Shown here: positions 25,707-37,839 of the stretch, one piece after another | Layout of the letters: every line of letters starts with the position of its first letter | Position numbering within the stretch: the first letter of the stretch is position 1 | Origin: Brevipalpus yothersi | Lineage: Eukaryota > Arthropoda > Arachnida > Trombidiformes > Tenuipalpidae | Direction: 5' to 3' | DNA length: 64,000 bases | NCBI GenBank assembly: GCA_003956705.1 | Contig: QZCP01000183.1 | Location: 20,739-84,738 of the forward strand | Made by a program: the position numbers and the translations under genes | Notes under the pieces: generated by a model | Databases searched by the model: none | Seen by the model: only the letters and a program-made list of their open reading frames with translations | What the model was told of the DNA's origin: nothing

Positions 25707-26949
25707 TTTCGACTTAGCAACATGCTCAGAGTATTCAAACCTTTTGTGGCATGAAAAAAATTAAGTGAAAAGGCCAAGAGTATGATACACCAACAAGGAA
25801 ACGAGTACATTCCACGGAATTTGACCAGCAAATTTTTTGATGGGGATGATCGTTGGAACAAGATACTAATCATCTTTCGGGGTTGGTTAATGATGGACTA
25901 CCAGCCTACAAGATATTCCACGCAATGATTAAAGTTTCCAAAATTTCTGCATCGTCTTGAAAATATCATCCATATATCACCGTATTTGATTGGATTTTTT
26001 TCGTTTTACAAGCTCAACATTCTGTACTGCTAAGTGAGACCAATCTCATGAAAAGTGAAAAATTCTTCATAGAAAAACAGGGAGCAAGAAAGTTCAATAG
26101 AAACACTTGGCGATAAAATTACCGAAGAATGGAATAAGATATTTTTGAGATTTTTATGAGAGGTTTACGAAGAAAAAATTGACTTTGATGCGCAAACATC
26201 ATGAAATAACTTAAACATGAATTCAACACTATTCTTCAAACCATTTTGGGGTAAATTGCTCAATTCACCCATTCTTTTTCCAGCTTGAATTGGAAAACAG
26301 TTTCGCTGATTGTTGTTTCATCTTGCTTATCGATATAATTGTTATCTTTCATTCGGAAACTGGTACTCACCAATTAATCTTTATTTCATGCTCATAGATA
26401 TCTTTATGCTCGATTTTTGATCACTCTCCATCGATTCAGTTTTTTTATAATCAATTTTGAAAAGTTTGGCTGATATAGTTTGTTTTCCATCAACTTATGA
26501 TGGATCTTATCGAAATGAAAATCAAGAACAGCAAGAAGCTTATCACATAGAAGCGGAAACTGAACAAATCAGCGATGAGCTGAGAGAGAAATCAGAGTAT
26601 GTAGAAAAGTATATCTGAAGATACACTTGTTATCAGAAAGGTTGGAACAGTTGTCTCTGATTGGCCAGCAGAACTGTACATGGTTGATATTACAGCAAAT
26701 AGTTCGAACTCGTCACTCTTATGGAATTTAAAAAATTTGAATAGATAAGAGTGGATCTAGCAAAAAATTTTTTGCGTTTTCAAAAATTCTGACAACAACT
26801 GTGTAAAAATAATTGTTAAGGGGGGTAGATGAGTTGCTCGAACATCATGAAGGATGTACATTTAAGTATAATTGTTTTCCTTGCCCTTAATTGAATATTG
26901 ACGGCTTAACGGAGAGTTAGATACTTCGTCTGTGGTAAAAATTTTCAAA
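25707..26949. repeat. Left flank of the tandem array
   Basis: From about 25790 the sequence resembles flanks of other array units. 25800-25970 is similar to 38380-38530, and about 26490-26620 is similar to 33310-33450 (shared GCGGAAACTGAACAAATCAG-like block). The array's duplicated DNA therefore starts about 1.1 kb before its first gene. No gene is supported here. Confidence 0.55.
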
Positions 26950-28059
26950 ATGAATCCATATTGTGTGTTGATTTTATCTTTTTTGATAGTATCAATTAAT
27001 GGAAATGGAAATCGAAAAGTGATTAGAAATCCTGGCTGTGCACCAGAAGACTGTGGATCACTTGATGTCAATGTGATACATTCAACTCCATTTGAACAAC
27101 AGAACCAATTGATGTTCATCTCGGGCGCCAACAGTGGGTATTATGGTGCTCTCATCATCGAAACTAGAAATAGCTGTATTACTGTGGATAATTCTCCGAT
27201 CATTCAGAGGAAATGTGATGGTTTATGCAATTTTACTGGTACCAAGCCCACAAAGTCAATCGGGCTAGTTTTCAAATCTTTGCCATTCCTTGAAAATCGA
27301 ATCAATTGGATATCTTCAAAGTATGAGTGCGATTCGAAAATGTGTACTATTTATACCATTGGCCAAGGATATAAAGGAGAGATAAATATCCAAGCACACA
27401 CATCAGCCGATTCACAAGCTATTCAAAATGGGAATTCATCACCAAAAACGCTTCATTTGCGTGTAATAATTCAGACTGAAGATTCGGATCTTCTAAAGAC
27501 TAACGGTATAATCATGTTAATCTACGTGCCCACAGGAGAAAGTCTTTCTACCATATCATCTGATAAAGAAAATTCAATATTATTTGGAAACATTGAGGCA
27601 AGTATCAATAAGTCAAGAATCTTAATTTAATAGCGTTTTATTCAGGATCATGATGATCATCCATCTGTGATGATTGGAACCACTACTAAACTCATGACTT
27701 GGAAATCACAAACCGAAACTAATGTAACAACAACTCCAGTGAGAATATCAAATCTCGAAGAGATTATTGTAAATCCAGATGATTGCAATCTACCTGTTGC
27801 TTGTTTCTTTAAAAAACGAGAAAATAGAGTTTATAAAATTTCTGTTGAGTTCGAACATTCAGATCTTCAACCTAGTCTACCATGCAATCTTAATTGGTCT
27901 TTGTCCATTGGTTTCGAGATTCCATCTCTCAGATCTTCTGAGCCAATATCCTCAGCTAATACTGTTCGAGTCCCGATAATCTTTATGATCATGATTTGTT
28001 TATTTCATTTTTGTAGTTTATTTACAGTTGACTATCAATACACTGGAACTCAAGTTTAA
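26950..28059 (+). CDS. Array family copy 1 (intact, subfamily A)
   Basis: Exons 26950-27597 and 27646-28059 encode 353 aa. The signal peptide MNPYCVLILSFLIVSING is followed by an ectodomain that diverges more than most copies (GANSGYYGALI, KCDGLCNF, KPTKSIGLVFKSLPF). The intron is the shortest of the family (48 bp) and uses a GC donor, GAG|GCAAGT, with acceptor TTCAG|GAT. Exon 2 keeps VACFF but has KKRE instead of the glycine-rich FFGG. The tail ends in a hydrophobic segment (IIFMIMICLFHFCSLF) with about 12 residues after it, more like a single-pass membrane anchor than a GPI signal. It sits at the left end of the array. Confidence 0.8.
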
Positions 28060-29800
28060 ATTTACTTAAATTTATTCTATCAAACAGTTAAATTGATCGG
28101 TTCACACGAATTCAGATAAAGAGAGAGAATAATATGTGCGCTATCTGAGGGCTCGATATGCTTCATTATTATTAGGCAAAGATTTTTGAACTTGATGTGT
28201 TATGAAATATACTCCTTACTCTTTACTACGATTGCAACGAATCACACTAGATGAACTAATACTTTTCGGAGAGCTTTTCGTAGGACAGACCGGCAATTCT
28301 TTCACCTATTCTCAAATCGAGTTGAGTTTTTATCGTAATAGTCAGATTCCAGTCAATGAGTTATCAGCATAGTGGTGCGATGGGTTGATGCAATGTATAA
28401 TGTTGAGTGAGAATATCAGCAGTTATAAAGTTCGATGATAGATGAATTGATTTGAAAAGGAAGTCAGCTTTGGTTCAGAGAATCGTTAATTAATTAATTT
28501 CAGTTTCATAAATAAACCAGGAATGGTTAATGATCTCTTTCTCTCTCTTCTCTCCTGAAAGGCAAATGATTTTTCATGAGACTCAGCCAATTTGCTTTAT
28601 GAAGTGTATGTGATGATGTTGGTATGTAGATTTTCAGTTTGCAACAAAAATAGCAAAACATGCTGATTTTCACAATTATCTAAGATCTGTGTGAGAAACA
28701 TCTTCTCACAAGGCGAGATTCAAATTATCAAGTTATGGAACTCAAGATCGGAATCATTGAGCAAAAAGTGAAACATTATCAATTAAGATGATTGAACGAA
28801 TTTCATTTCGATCGAATTTATATGAGAAAAAAAGTTTGAGTTTCACTTCGACTAATCCTCTGTTATGTTATCCATTTGAGTTTTGACTCACTTTTCATTG
28901 AGAGTTGTTCGGTGAACAAAATCTATTTTTTGAAATCTTTATGCTAACAAAATCTTTTCATCATTCCTTGCGGAGGTTCTAATAAATGTTTCATGATAGA
29001 AAAGCCCAGAGCATGGCACTTCGATGAGAAAATAAGTTAATTTTTCAATTCCATGCAATTTTGTGCGCTTGACAAGAGAAATAAATCTCATGGAAAGTAG
29101 AAGGTTAGCTATTGGAAACAAAATCATGAAAGTTTCACGATGATACATGATGTACTTGGCGTCGAAAATACCGAGGAAAGTAGAAATATCTTTTCCAGGG
29201 TTGTTCTAGGGATTTCGATTGAGAGAAGGTTGACTATGATAAGAATGCATAGGGAATTTATTGTGGATGAATACAGTTCAATTTTTTGGAACTTGTTTCG
29301 CTGGAATATTTACTTTTCTTTCTTATTCGAATTCGATGTCATTCTAACAAATGAATTATTTTATTTCTCTCATTGGTGGAACAAATATCCACCATTAATA
29401 AAGATCAATACGAATATTTGGAATGTTTATGCACATAAGGTCAATTTTGTTTATCTCTTGGAATATTTGTGACATTTTATCACCTAATATGAAGTTTTCC
29501 TCGTATCATCTATTTTTTATTAATCTCTGTCAAACTGCATCTTATCAGGATGAAAACCGAGATTGACAAGAAACTTGTCGCATGAAAGCGAAAACTGAAG
29601 CGAATCAGAGATGAGCTGAAAGGGAAGTTAAAGTGTTCGGAAAAATATGTCCACAGAGATGAGAACAAATGTTTGGGGGTCGAAAAGATGTCCTGATAAC
29701 ATGGAGGATATATAAATATATCTTTTTTCTGAGTTGAATATGTCACTTTGACCGAGAGTTGCTTTGACTATCGTTTGTCTATCATTATAAAGTTTCTGAA
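28060..29800. repeat. Duplicated intergenic unit (copy 1 to 2)
   Basis: No supported gene. From about 28440 to 29800 it is similar to 32270-33588, including the block around GTTCGGTGAACAAAATCTAT and the block near 29600-29700 that recurs upstream of many copies (GTCGAAAAGATGTCCTGATA-like). A minus-strand reading frame at 28939-29148 has a diverged counterpart at 54398-54643, probably through shared ancestry of the flank. Confidence 0.6.
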
Positions 29801-30941
29801 ATGGATTTGTATTGTGTTTTGTTCTTTGTTTTCTCGTCCATGTTTGTGCCCATCAATGGGAATTGCGAAGATTTCATTGCTGAAAATATAAATTGTTCAA
29901 CAGCAGCTTGTGAAAAACTCACTGTGAATGCTTTGTATCTATCAACATTGCATGAGCCCCGAAAGCAAATGATGGTCATAACAAGTGACCACAATAACTA
30001 CTATGGAGCTCTAATCAGTGAAATCGAAAATATTACGATCGATTATACTCCAATCATGCATGGAAATTGTGAAAGTGTCTACAGTTTTGTTGCTCCTAAG
30101 CCCTTAAACTCGATAGGTCTGGTTTTCAAAACTTTGCCATTCGTCGAAGGTATTACCCATTGGGATCACAATGAAAGTAATTGTGATTCGGAAAAGTGTA
30201 AATTATCATTCTCTGGAGCAAAAAAATCGCTTCCTCGATTACCATTTACCTTTAGAATGGCAATAGAAAGCAGCCCATCGATTTGTCAAGTTGGAGAGTC
30301 ATCATCGAAAACGCTCAACTTGCTTGCTAAAATTAACATCGAGAGGATGAAACTCAGGTTAACTAAAGGTTTTAGCATGCTGATTTTCGTTCCTCCAGGA
30401 TTTAAGTTCAGAAAAATTCCAACTGGTGGAGAAAAGTTGATAAATTTCGGAAGTATTGAGGTAAGTGTTGATCGACAAAGAATCAAATGAGACTGACTTA
30501 CCTCTTTCCCAGGATCACAGTAGCTATACATTTGTGACAATTGGAATTGCTGAAATTACAGATATGCATGATAAAAGAACATATGCCATCTCAATTAAAG
30601 CATCTGATGTGGAAGAGATCAGTGTAGATCCGAAATCCACTAATTTACCAGTGGCTTGTTTTTTTGGTGGACATCCATTTGGGAAAATCTACGAAATCTT
30701 TCTCCAATTTGAGGAGACATCAACTCTTCCTGAAATATATTATGCTGAACTGACCTGGTCTATGTCAATTGGTTTTGGAAATCGTCCACTTTATCGATCA
30801 AAGTCAACATCCAGCACAATTCTCCTTCCCTCAAAGTCGGCAGCCAGTACAATTCCAGTTCTGGAAACATTTGGATTATTAGTCTTTGCACTGTTCTTTG
30901 TATTTTTTATCAAAAAACTGCAATTCGAAGCTTCTCTGTGA
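29801..30941 (+). CDS. Array family copy 2 (intact, subfamily B)
   Basis: Exons 29801-30460 and 30513-30941 (52-bp intron) encode 362 aa. The signal peptide ends VPINGN, then CEDFIAENINCSTAACEKL, NNYYGALI, NCESVYSFV, CDSEKCKLS and SICQVGESSSKTLNL. The seven exon-1 Cys plus ACFF give eight, a plausible four disulfides. Exon 2 carries FFGGHPFGKIYEIF, then a Ser-rich stretch duplicated around SKSTSSTILLPSKSAASTI, a strong hydrophobic segment (FGLLVFALFFVFF) and a tail of about 11 residues, IKKLQFEASL. Closest relatives are the copies at 55622 and 36529. TTATAAAG lies about 15 bp before the ATG. Confidence 0.85.
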
Positions 30942-33588
30942 GATAATTCGAGTGATCTCTCCAAAAAAAGCAAATGAAGAGAAAATAAGTCATTTTTATA
31001 GCTTTTGATTTGTTCTATCAAAAATATTCGCGAATTTTCCGATTTTTTTGCAAATATGATAATGGGAAGATTAATTATGAGACGATAATAGATAAATTTC
31101 TGAACTTTGTTTGATAATTTATGAAATTTCTAATCAGAAATCTAGATATTCATAGGTCATGCCACTATTTGACATGAAAATTTCTTTGACTATCGAAATA
31201 GCCTCTAATCAGTTTTGGTACAATTGAAAATTTTCAAAATTGTGTTCATTTCAGAACTTTCGAGTTGATGAATAAATACAATCTTCACTTGAAAAAGCAA
31301 TTCAGTTTACAGCATAAAAATTCTGGTTCATTCACTTTTTCAATCATCTAATCATTGGGATAAATGATTATCTGAAAAGTGAAAATCCAGATCTGGATAA
31401 TTTGGATTTGAAAAAATGTTTCCTCTTGTGCATCAAAATTGTGATTCCTTTTGACAAATTATAATGGATTGATTTCACATATTTCCTATTGATTCATCAT
31501 CTTATCAAATTGAATTTTATCAAAATTAAAATCGAGAGCATTAGAAAACTCGTCACTTTCTAGCATCATGCTTTTTAATCTATTTAAGCTTCATTGAGAT
31601 TAACTCTGATTAGCTTTGGCATACTCGGGTTTATCAAACTTCATGTTTGATTCAATACTCGAAGTTGATTGAAATTAATTCAACCTAATTTTTCATTAGA
31701 TATTTGGCTTATAGCAGTAGACAATAAAACACTCCTCATGCATACAATTATCAAAGTCAATGAGTCCTCCAAAATTGAGAAGTACGAATTTGACAATTTT
31801 CTGAATTTCCTCTGGAACCTTCATGAAATAAATTGAAAACAAGGTCTCATCGTTTCCCTATGCTTATCCCTGGAGCCAAATTAAATTTCGCTCGGAACCA
31901 AACAGAATAAACTCCATGGAGTGTCTAAAGTCTATGACCACAACCCATAATCTCTGGGTTAACGTGAGTTTTGAACAATTTCCAGTGGGAACCTATTGGT
32001 TATCCATCCTTCGAGCTCAGTTTGGTGAAGTTTCTGAATTTCAATGATCAAATCTTATGACTTTCTCATCTTGATTGTGGGAAGTTGTTGGAACTGTTGC
32101 CTGAATTGAATATTTTCTCACAACAAACTCACTAAGCAAATTACCTCTTTGATGGACTCTGTAGTTTTTCCTCAGATCATGAAGAATGTAAAATTGTTCA
32201 AGTTTGATTGAATACTTACATCTCAACAGTGAAATGAACGCTCATTCTATCATAGAAATGGGCAATTAATTCATTCTGTATGATTCTCTCTCTTTCTCTC
32301 TCACTCTTTCTCTCTACTTAATGGCTCATGATATTTGGTGAGGTTCAGCCATCCCAGACCATTTTACTTTATGTAGCGTGCGTGAATGACAATCGATACA
32401 ATCCGTGAATTCAAATTCTGATGAGGAGTTCTAGTCACAATGAAATAGTAGCTGAAACTTTAAGAACTTTTTTAAAAATATCTATATTACTACTTTTTCG
32501 TTTAGCACGTCAAACATAGTTGGTACAAATCCTCGAAATAAAGGAATGCAACTTTGGCAATAGCAAAACATTCCTGCTTTCCACAACTGTCTAGATCAGT
32601 GAGAGGAACTGATTCTTGGGAGAAGTGGCTCAAATCATTGAGCTTAGAAACTTGAACACCGAAATCATTGAGCAAGAGCGGAAAATTATCTATTAAGATG
32701 ATTGAAAGAATTCCATTTCGATCGAATTCATATGAGAAGAAAATTTGAGTCCCGCTTCGAGGTGATTAACTTTCTGTTTTGTTGTTCATTTAATTTCTGA
32801 CTCACTTTTCATTGAGAGTTATTCGGTGAACAAAATCTATTTTTTGAAAGCTTTATGCCAACAAAATCCTAGCCATTCGAAAAGAAGAACATGAAAGTTT
32901 CATTATGAACTTGATGTTGAAAAAACCCGACGAGAAATACCCGGGAAAATATCTTTTCCAGGTTTATTCTAAGAATTCTGGTTGAGAGAAAGTTGACGAT
33001 GATGAGAATGCATTGTGAATTTCTTGTAGATGAATACAGTTCAATTTTTTGGAACGTTCGCTGCTGAAATTCCTTACTTCTCTTTGTTATTTGAATTTGA
33101 TGTCAATCTTACAAATGATTATTCACACTTTACTTTCTTCATGCAATTATGCAATTATCCAACATTATAAAGATCAATACTTGACACCATCCAAATATTT
33201 GGAATGCTCATGCACTCAAGGTTAATTTTGTTCACTTGTTGGAATATTTTTGATATTTCATCACCTGATATGAAGTTTTTCTTGCATCATCTATTTTATA
33301 TTAATCTCTTCGTCAAACCGGATCTTATCAGGATGAAAACCGAGATCGACAAGAAACCTATCACATTAAAGCAGAAACTGAGCGAATCAGAGATGATCTG
33401 AGAGGGAAGTTAAAGTGTTCGGAAAAATATGTCCACAGAGATGAGGACAAATGTTGAGGGGTTGACAAGATGTCCTGATAACATAAAGGATATACATGTG
33501 TATTGTTTTTCTCAGCTGAGTATGACATCTTAACAAAGAGTTGAATGCTTTGACTACCGTTTGTCTAACATCATAAAAATTTTCTAAA
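30942..33588. repeat. Duplicated intergenic unit (copy 2 to 3)
   Basis: No supported gene. 31900-32000 resembles 36180-36280 (shared CATGACCACAACC-type block). 32270-33588 is a copy of the interval upstream of copy 2, ending in the same TTTGTCTAACATCATAAAA-like leader before the next ATG. Confidence 0.6.
33545..33588 (+). promoter_or_regulatory. Conserved leader upstream of subfamily B genes
   Basis: The segment TTTGACTAYCGTTTGTCTAA followed by (C/A)ATYATAAAAGTTTC and the ATG recurs almost unchanged before the copies at 29801, 33589, 36903, 55622 and partly 36529. It lies within 45 bp of the start codon, so it is 5' leader and/or core promoter. The TATAAA-like string is probably too close to the ATG to act as a normal TATA box. 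Confidence 0.35.
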
Positions 33589-34721
33589 ATGAATCCATAT
33601 TATGATATGTTTCTCGTTTTTCCTTTCATGTTTGTGCCCATCAATGGGCATTGTGGACCATTTGTGGTCAAAAATACCCATTGTTCAACAGAAGAGTGTG
33701 ATGAAATTGCTTCGAGTGTCATGCAATCTGCCACAATCAACGAGCGACAAAAACGTATAGTGACCATTTCAAGTTACCACAATAATTATTATGGAGCTCT
33801 CATCGCTGAGACGGGAAATGTGAAAATTAACTACACCTCGATGATCGATGGAATATGTGATGGTGTATACAATTTTGTTGATGATAAGCCATCAAACTTA
33901 ATAGGTTTTGCGCTCACACCTAAGTCATTTCTCGACAGCAGTACCGATTGGGTAACTTGGCCTCATTGCAATTCCGAAAAATGTAGCTTTTCATACCTTG
34001 GATTATCATACATTGGACGGCCTGATTCTCTCGTTGAAGGAGAAATTACAACCAATCTTTCGGTCTGTAATGAGGGAGAATTGTCACCAAGAACAATGAA
34101 CTTATTTGGTAAAATCCACTCATATTGGTTTGACGAATTATTTTCCAGAAGCTTGAGCATGCTGATATTCGTTTCTAAAGGAGTAAATCTCTCAAAAATT
34201 GCAACGAATGAAGGAAATTCGATAATTTTTGGAAGTGTTCAGGTGAGTATCAATGAACGAAGAATAAGATAATCTTAACTGACTTATCTTTCTTCTAGAA
34301 TTTCAGTAATGATCCATCTCTAACATTTGGAGCTGCTGAGCTTGAGATTTCCTCTAATAAAAAATTCAACATTTCACTGACAGCATCCGATCCGAAAGAA
34401 GTTAATGTAGATCCAAAATCTACTAATTTGCCTTGTGCATGTTTTTTGAGGGGAAAAACTTCTGATGGAAAAATTTACGAAGTACTCCTCAAATTCGAGA
34501 CTCCCTCAAATTACACCCTGGATTACTCTTATAATTCCCTAACTTGGACTATTTCTATTAGACTTGGAAATCCTCCATATCATCTTTCAAAATCCTCAGC
34601 TAGTGCGACTCAAGCCTCGACAATCTTTTTATTTATAATTTTTTTACTTCTCACTCTTCTTCGTCTTCCAAGCAATATCAAGAAACTGTCATTCGGTTAC
34701 TCTCCAAAGAAGATGAAGTGA
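33589..34721 (+). CDS. Array family copy 3 (intact, subfamily B)
   Basis: Exons 33589-34242 and 34299-34721 (56-bp intron) encode 358 aa. After the signal peptide (MFVPINGH) come CGPFVVKNTHCSTEECDEI, NNYYGALIAETGN, CDGVYNFVDDKPSNLIGFAL, CNSEKCSFS and VCNEGELSPRTMNL. Exon 2 starts NFSNDPSLTFGAAEL, with CACFLRGK replacing the usual VACFFGG, so it has one extra Cys. It ends in a hydrophobic stretch, STIFLFIIFLLLTLL, plus a basic tail. Exon 1 is close in sequence to the copies at 36903 and 39926. Confidence 0.85.
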
Positions 34722-35313
34722 GTTGTCCAGAATAGTTACATGTAATTTGTACTCTGCAACAACGTTGATACTTGATACGTTTGTCATGTATACATGTATA
34801 ATTGGCCAAGCTTTTTGATATCTAAACTTTGAGTCTTTCCAAAAATACGATGTTCAATCATTCCTTCGAACACAACGAGCCTCATTGGACAGATTCATAG
34901 CATGCTATCGACCATTCTCAATGATCCAGAACGACTATTCTTTCACTTATCATCGAATTGAGGTGATTCTCGTCATAACAGTCAAATTTCAAGCGATAAG
35001 TTATTAGAATGATAGTGCGATCTGTTAATATTGAGTGAGAGAGATCAGTCCTCATGAAGTTGAACGATAGATGAATTGATTTGAAGAGGAAATCAGTTTT
35101 GGTTTGAATAATCATTAACTCTGAAAATTAATTTCAGTTCCACAAACAAACCAGAAACGGTAATTATCCTTCTCTCTCTTCTTAATGGCTCATGATATTT
35201 TGTTAGATTCGGTCATCTTAAACCATTTTTGCTTAATGTAGTGTGTGCAGGTTATTGATACATCAAGGAAGAGTTGAACAATCTGTTTTTCTACCTATTA
35301 TAAAAGTTCCCAG
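34722..35313. repeat. Duplicated 3' flank of subfamily B
   Basis: No gene. Nearly the same sequence follows the copies at 34721, 39311 and 41027 (TTGTCCAGAATAG, ATTGGCCAAGCTTTTTGATA, CCAGAACGACTATTCTTTCA). Its high similarity marks recent segmental duplication. Confidence 0.7.
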
Positions 35314-36172
35314 ATGGATTCAAATTGTTTGTTGCTGTTAGTTTTCATTTCCATATTTGTGCCGATAAGTGGGCATTGTGGATCATTTGTGGTCAAAAAT
35401 ACCCATTGTTCAACAGAACGTTGTAAAAAAATTTCTTTGACTGTCATGCAATCTACCACAATCAATGAACAGAAACAAACAGTAACCATCTCAAGTTACA
35501 ACAATGTTTATTATTCATCGCTCTCATCACTGTGACAATTAACTAAACCTCAATGATCAATGGAAGATGTGTATACAATTTTGTTGGTGATAAGCCATCA
35601 AACTTAATAGGCTTTGCTTTATCACCTAAGTCATTTCTCAGAGACAGTATACCAAGCCATTGGTATCCTTATAGTAAGATTGATTGCAATTCAGAAAAAT
35701 GTAGCTTTTCATTCTTTGAAACAATGTGTTTCAAGTTTTGTCCGGGCTTAAAAGGAGAAGTTACAACCAATCTATCGGCCTGTCAAGAGGGAGAGTTTTC
35801 ACCAAAAACCCTTAACTCGTTTGGTAAAATCCATTATCCTGGATTCCGTTTATCCAAAGGCTTTAGAATGTTGATATTCGTTCCCAAAGGAGTAAAGCTC
35901 TCAAAAATTGTAACAAATGAAGGAAATTCGATAATTTTTGGAAGTGTTGAGGTGAGTATCAATGAACAAAGACTTAGATTATCTTAACTTATTCATCTTT
36001 TTTCTAGAATTTCAGTAATTATCCATCTCTAACATTTGGGGCTGCTGAGCTTGAGTACACCTCCAACAAAAATTCAACATCTCAATGACAGCATCCGATC
36101 CGAAAGAGGTTGATGTAGATCCAAAATCTACTAATTTGCCTGTTGCATGTTTTTTGAGGGGAAAAACTTCAT
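35314..36172 (+). pseudogene. Array family copy 4 (frameshifted, 3'-truncated)
   Basis: Exon 1 (35314-35952) starts normally (MDSNCLLLLVFISIFVPISG). Near 35516-35536 a small insertion and a 12-nt deletion relative to the copy at 39926 shift the frame to a stop right after YYSSLSSL. The rest of exon 1 is open in another frame up to the GAG|GTGAGT donor. Exon 2 starts near 36009 but loses one base in an A-run near 36068. It stops abruptly at about 36170, inside the segment after the ACFLRG motif, where sequence homologous to the intergenic DNA at 31930 begins. The breakpoint looks like unequal recombination. Confidence 0.8.
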
Positions 36173-36528
36173 GATGTTAACAAAGTTCATGACCACAACC
36201 TATGATCTCTAAATATAATTAACGTGAGTTTTTGACCAATTATCAGCTGAAATCTGATAGTTCTGTATCCTTCAGGCTTATTTTGATTAAGTTTCCGAAT
36301 TTTAACGATCAAATCTTATGGATTTCTCATTTCAGTTGATGGATGTTGCCAGAATTTGAACAATCCCATTTTTGTATAACTTCAATACGCAAATTACCTC
36401 ATCAATGGACTCTGTCAATTTATCCAAGGTGATTAAGAATGTAAAATTAATTTTCCTCAGATTTGATTGGATATTCATACCCCAACAGTGAATCAAACGC
36501 TTCGTCTAATATTATAAAAGTTTCTAAA

Positions 36529-36785
36529 ATGGATTCATATTGTGTTTTGTTTTTTGTTTTCTCGTCCATGTTTGTGCCCATCAATGGGAATTGCGAAGAT
36601 TTCATTGCTGAAAATATAAATTGTTCAACAGCGGATTGTGAAAAACTTGCTGTGAATGCTATGCATTTATCAACATTACATGAGCCTCGAAAGCAAATGA
36701 TGACCATTGACATGGTGACCACAAAAATTATAACGGAGCTCTCATCGTTGAGAGAGGAAATGTCGGGGGTCGATAAGATGTCCTG
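36529..36785 (+). pseudogene. Array family copy 5 (5' fragment)
   Basis: Signal peptide and the first part of exon 1 nearly match copy 2 (MDSYCVLFFVFSSMFVPING, CEDFIAENINCSTADCEKL). The frame is lost at the NNYYGALI region, near 36708-36750. At about 36765 the sequence jumps into the upstream block of the next gene (GGGGTCGATAAGATGTCCTG). About two thirds of exon 1 and all of exon 2 are missing, so it is a recombination remnant. Confidence 0.8.
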
Positions 36786-36902
36786 ATGACGGAACGATAT
36801 ACCTGTACAAGTGTATTGTTCTTCTTCTCAGTTGAATGTGACACCTTGACAAAAAGTTGAATGCTTTGACTATCGTTTGTCTAATATTATAAAAGTTCCC
36901 CC

Positions 36903-37830
36903 ATGGATTCAAATTGTTTGTTGCTGTTAGTTTTCATTCCCATGTTTGCGTCAATAAATAGACATTGTGGACCATTTGTGGTCAAAACTAGCCATTGCTC
37001 AACAAAAGGTTGTGAAAAAATTGCTTCCAGTGTCATGCAATCTGCCACAATCAACGAGCGACAAAAACGTATAGTGACCATTTCAAGTTACCACAACAAT
37101 TATCATAGGGCTCTCATCGCTGAGACGGGAAATGTGAAAATTAATTACACCTCAATGATCGATGGAAGATGTGATGGTGTTTACAATTTTGTTGATGATA
37201 TGCCATCAAATTCAATAGGTTTTGCGCTCGCACCTTTGTCATTTCTCAGAGACAGTACCAATCAGTGGCATCTCGAAAGTCATTATAATTCGAGAGAGAG
37301 TGAGTTTTTATCCGTTAGTGAAGAAAATGCTGTCTTTAGTGTTGAAATAGAAAGCAATCTATCGGCTTATCAATAGGACGAGTTATTAGCGAAACACTGA
37401 AATTACCTATTAGAATTTACACTTGGGAGGCTCGATACTTGTAACCTGAAGATTCCATCATTTTGATTTTCTTGTCACCACGAGTTGAGTTAACAAAAAC
37501 TGCAACTGATGGACAAAATTCAACCTTCGGAAGCATATATAGGTGAGCATAAATGGACGAAGAATCAAATGAACCTCACTGACTTACCTCTTCCGAAATT
37601 TCTGTAGATATCAATATTGGAGGAATCGAACTGCTGAATTCACAGACTTGTATGATAAAAGAACTTATGCCATTTCAATGAAAGCATTCGATCGGATGAG
37701 AAATATATTCTGTTAACCTAAATTGATCTGTTTCAATTGATCTTGGAAATCATCAACTTCACCAATCAAAGTCTGCAGCTAGTATAATTCTGGTCTTTAA
37801 AACATCTGGATTTAAAGTCTCTGCACCGTG
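36903..37830 (+). pseudogene. Array family copy 6 (nonsense, degenerate)
   Basis: Exon 1 opens with MDSNCLLLLVFIPMFASINR and keeps CGPFVVKTSHCSTKGCEKI and CDGVYNFVDDMPSNSIGFAL. It then diverges (YNSRES in place of CNSEKC) and ends at a TAG where other copies read CQ(D/E)GE. A degenerate exon-1 tail runs to about 37550. Exon 2 from about 37605 is recognisable only in pieces (YDKRTYAISMKA; LGNHQLHQSKSAAS), with an internal deletion that removes the ACFF region. Confidence 0.8.
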
Positions 37831-37839
37831 TTATGTATG

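Noticed and set aside
26480..26619. Protein-like stretch upstream of copy 1 (AETEQISDELREKSEY)
   Set aside because: Homologous blocks before other copies (29580, 33340, 55400, 60600) are frameshifted or contain stops, so it is shared non-coding flank.
29788..29795. TATAAA-like string before subfamily B genes as a TATA box
   Set aside because: It lies only about 15 bp before the start codon, too close for a standard TATA box and 5' leader. Kept only as part of a conserved leader.
34600..34721. Dilysine ER-retrieval signal at the C-terminus of family proteins (IKKL end)
   Set aside because: The lysines are not at the -3 and -4 positions required for KKxx, and several copies lack them.
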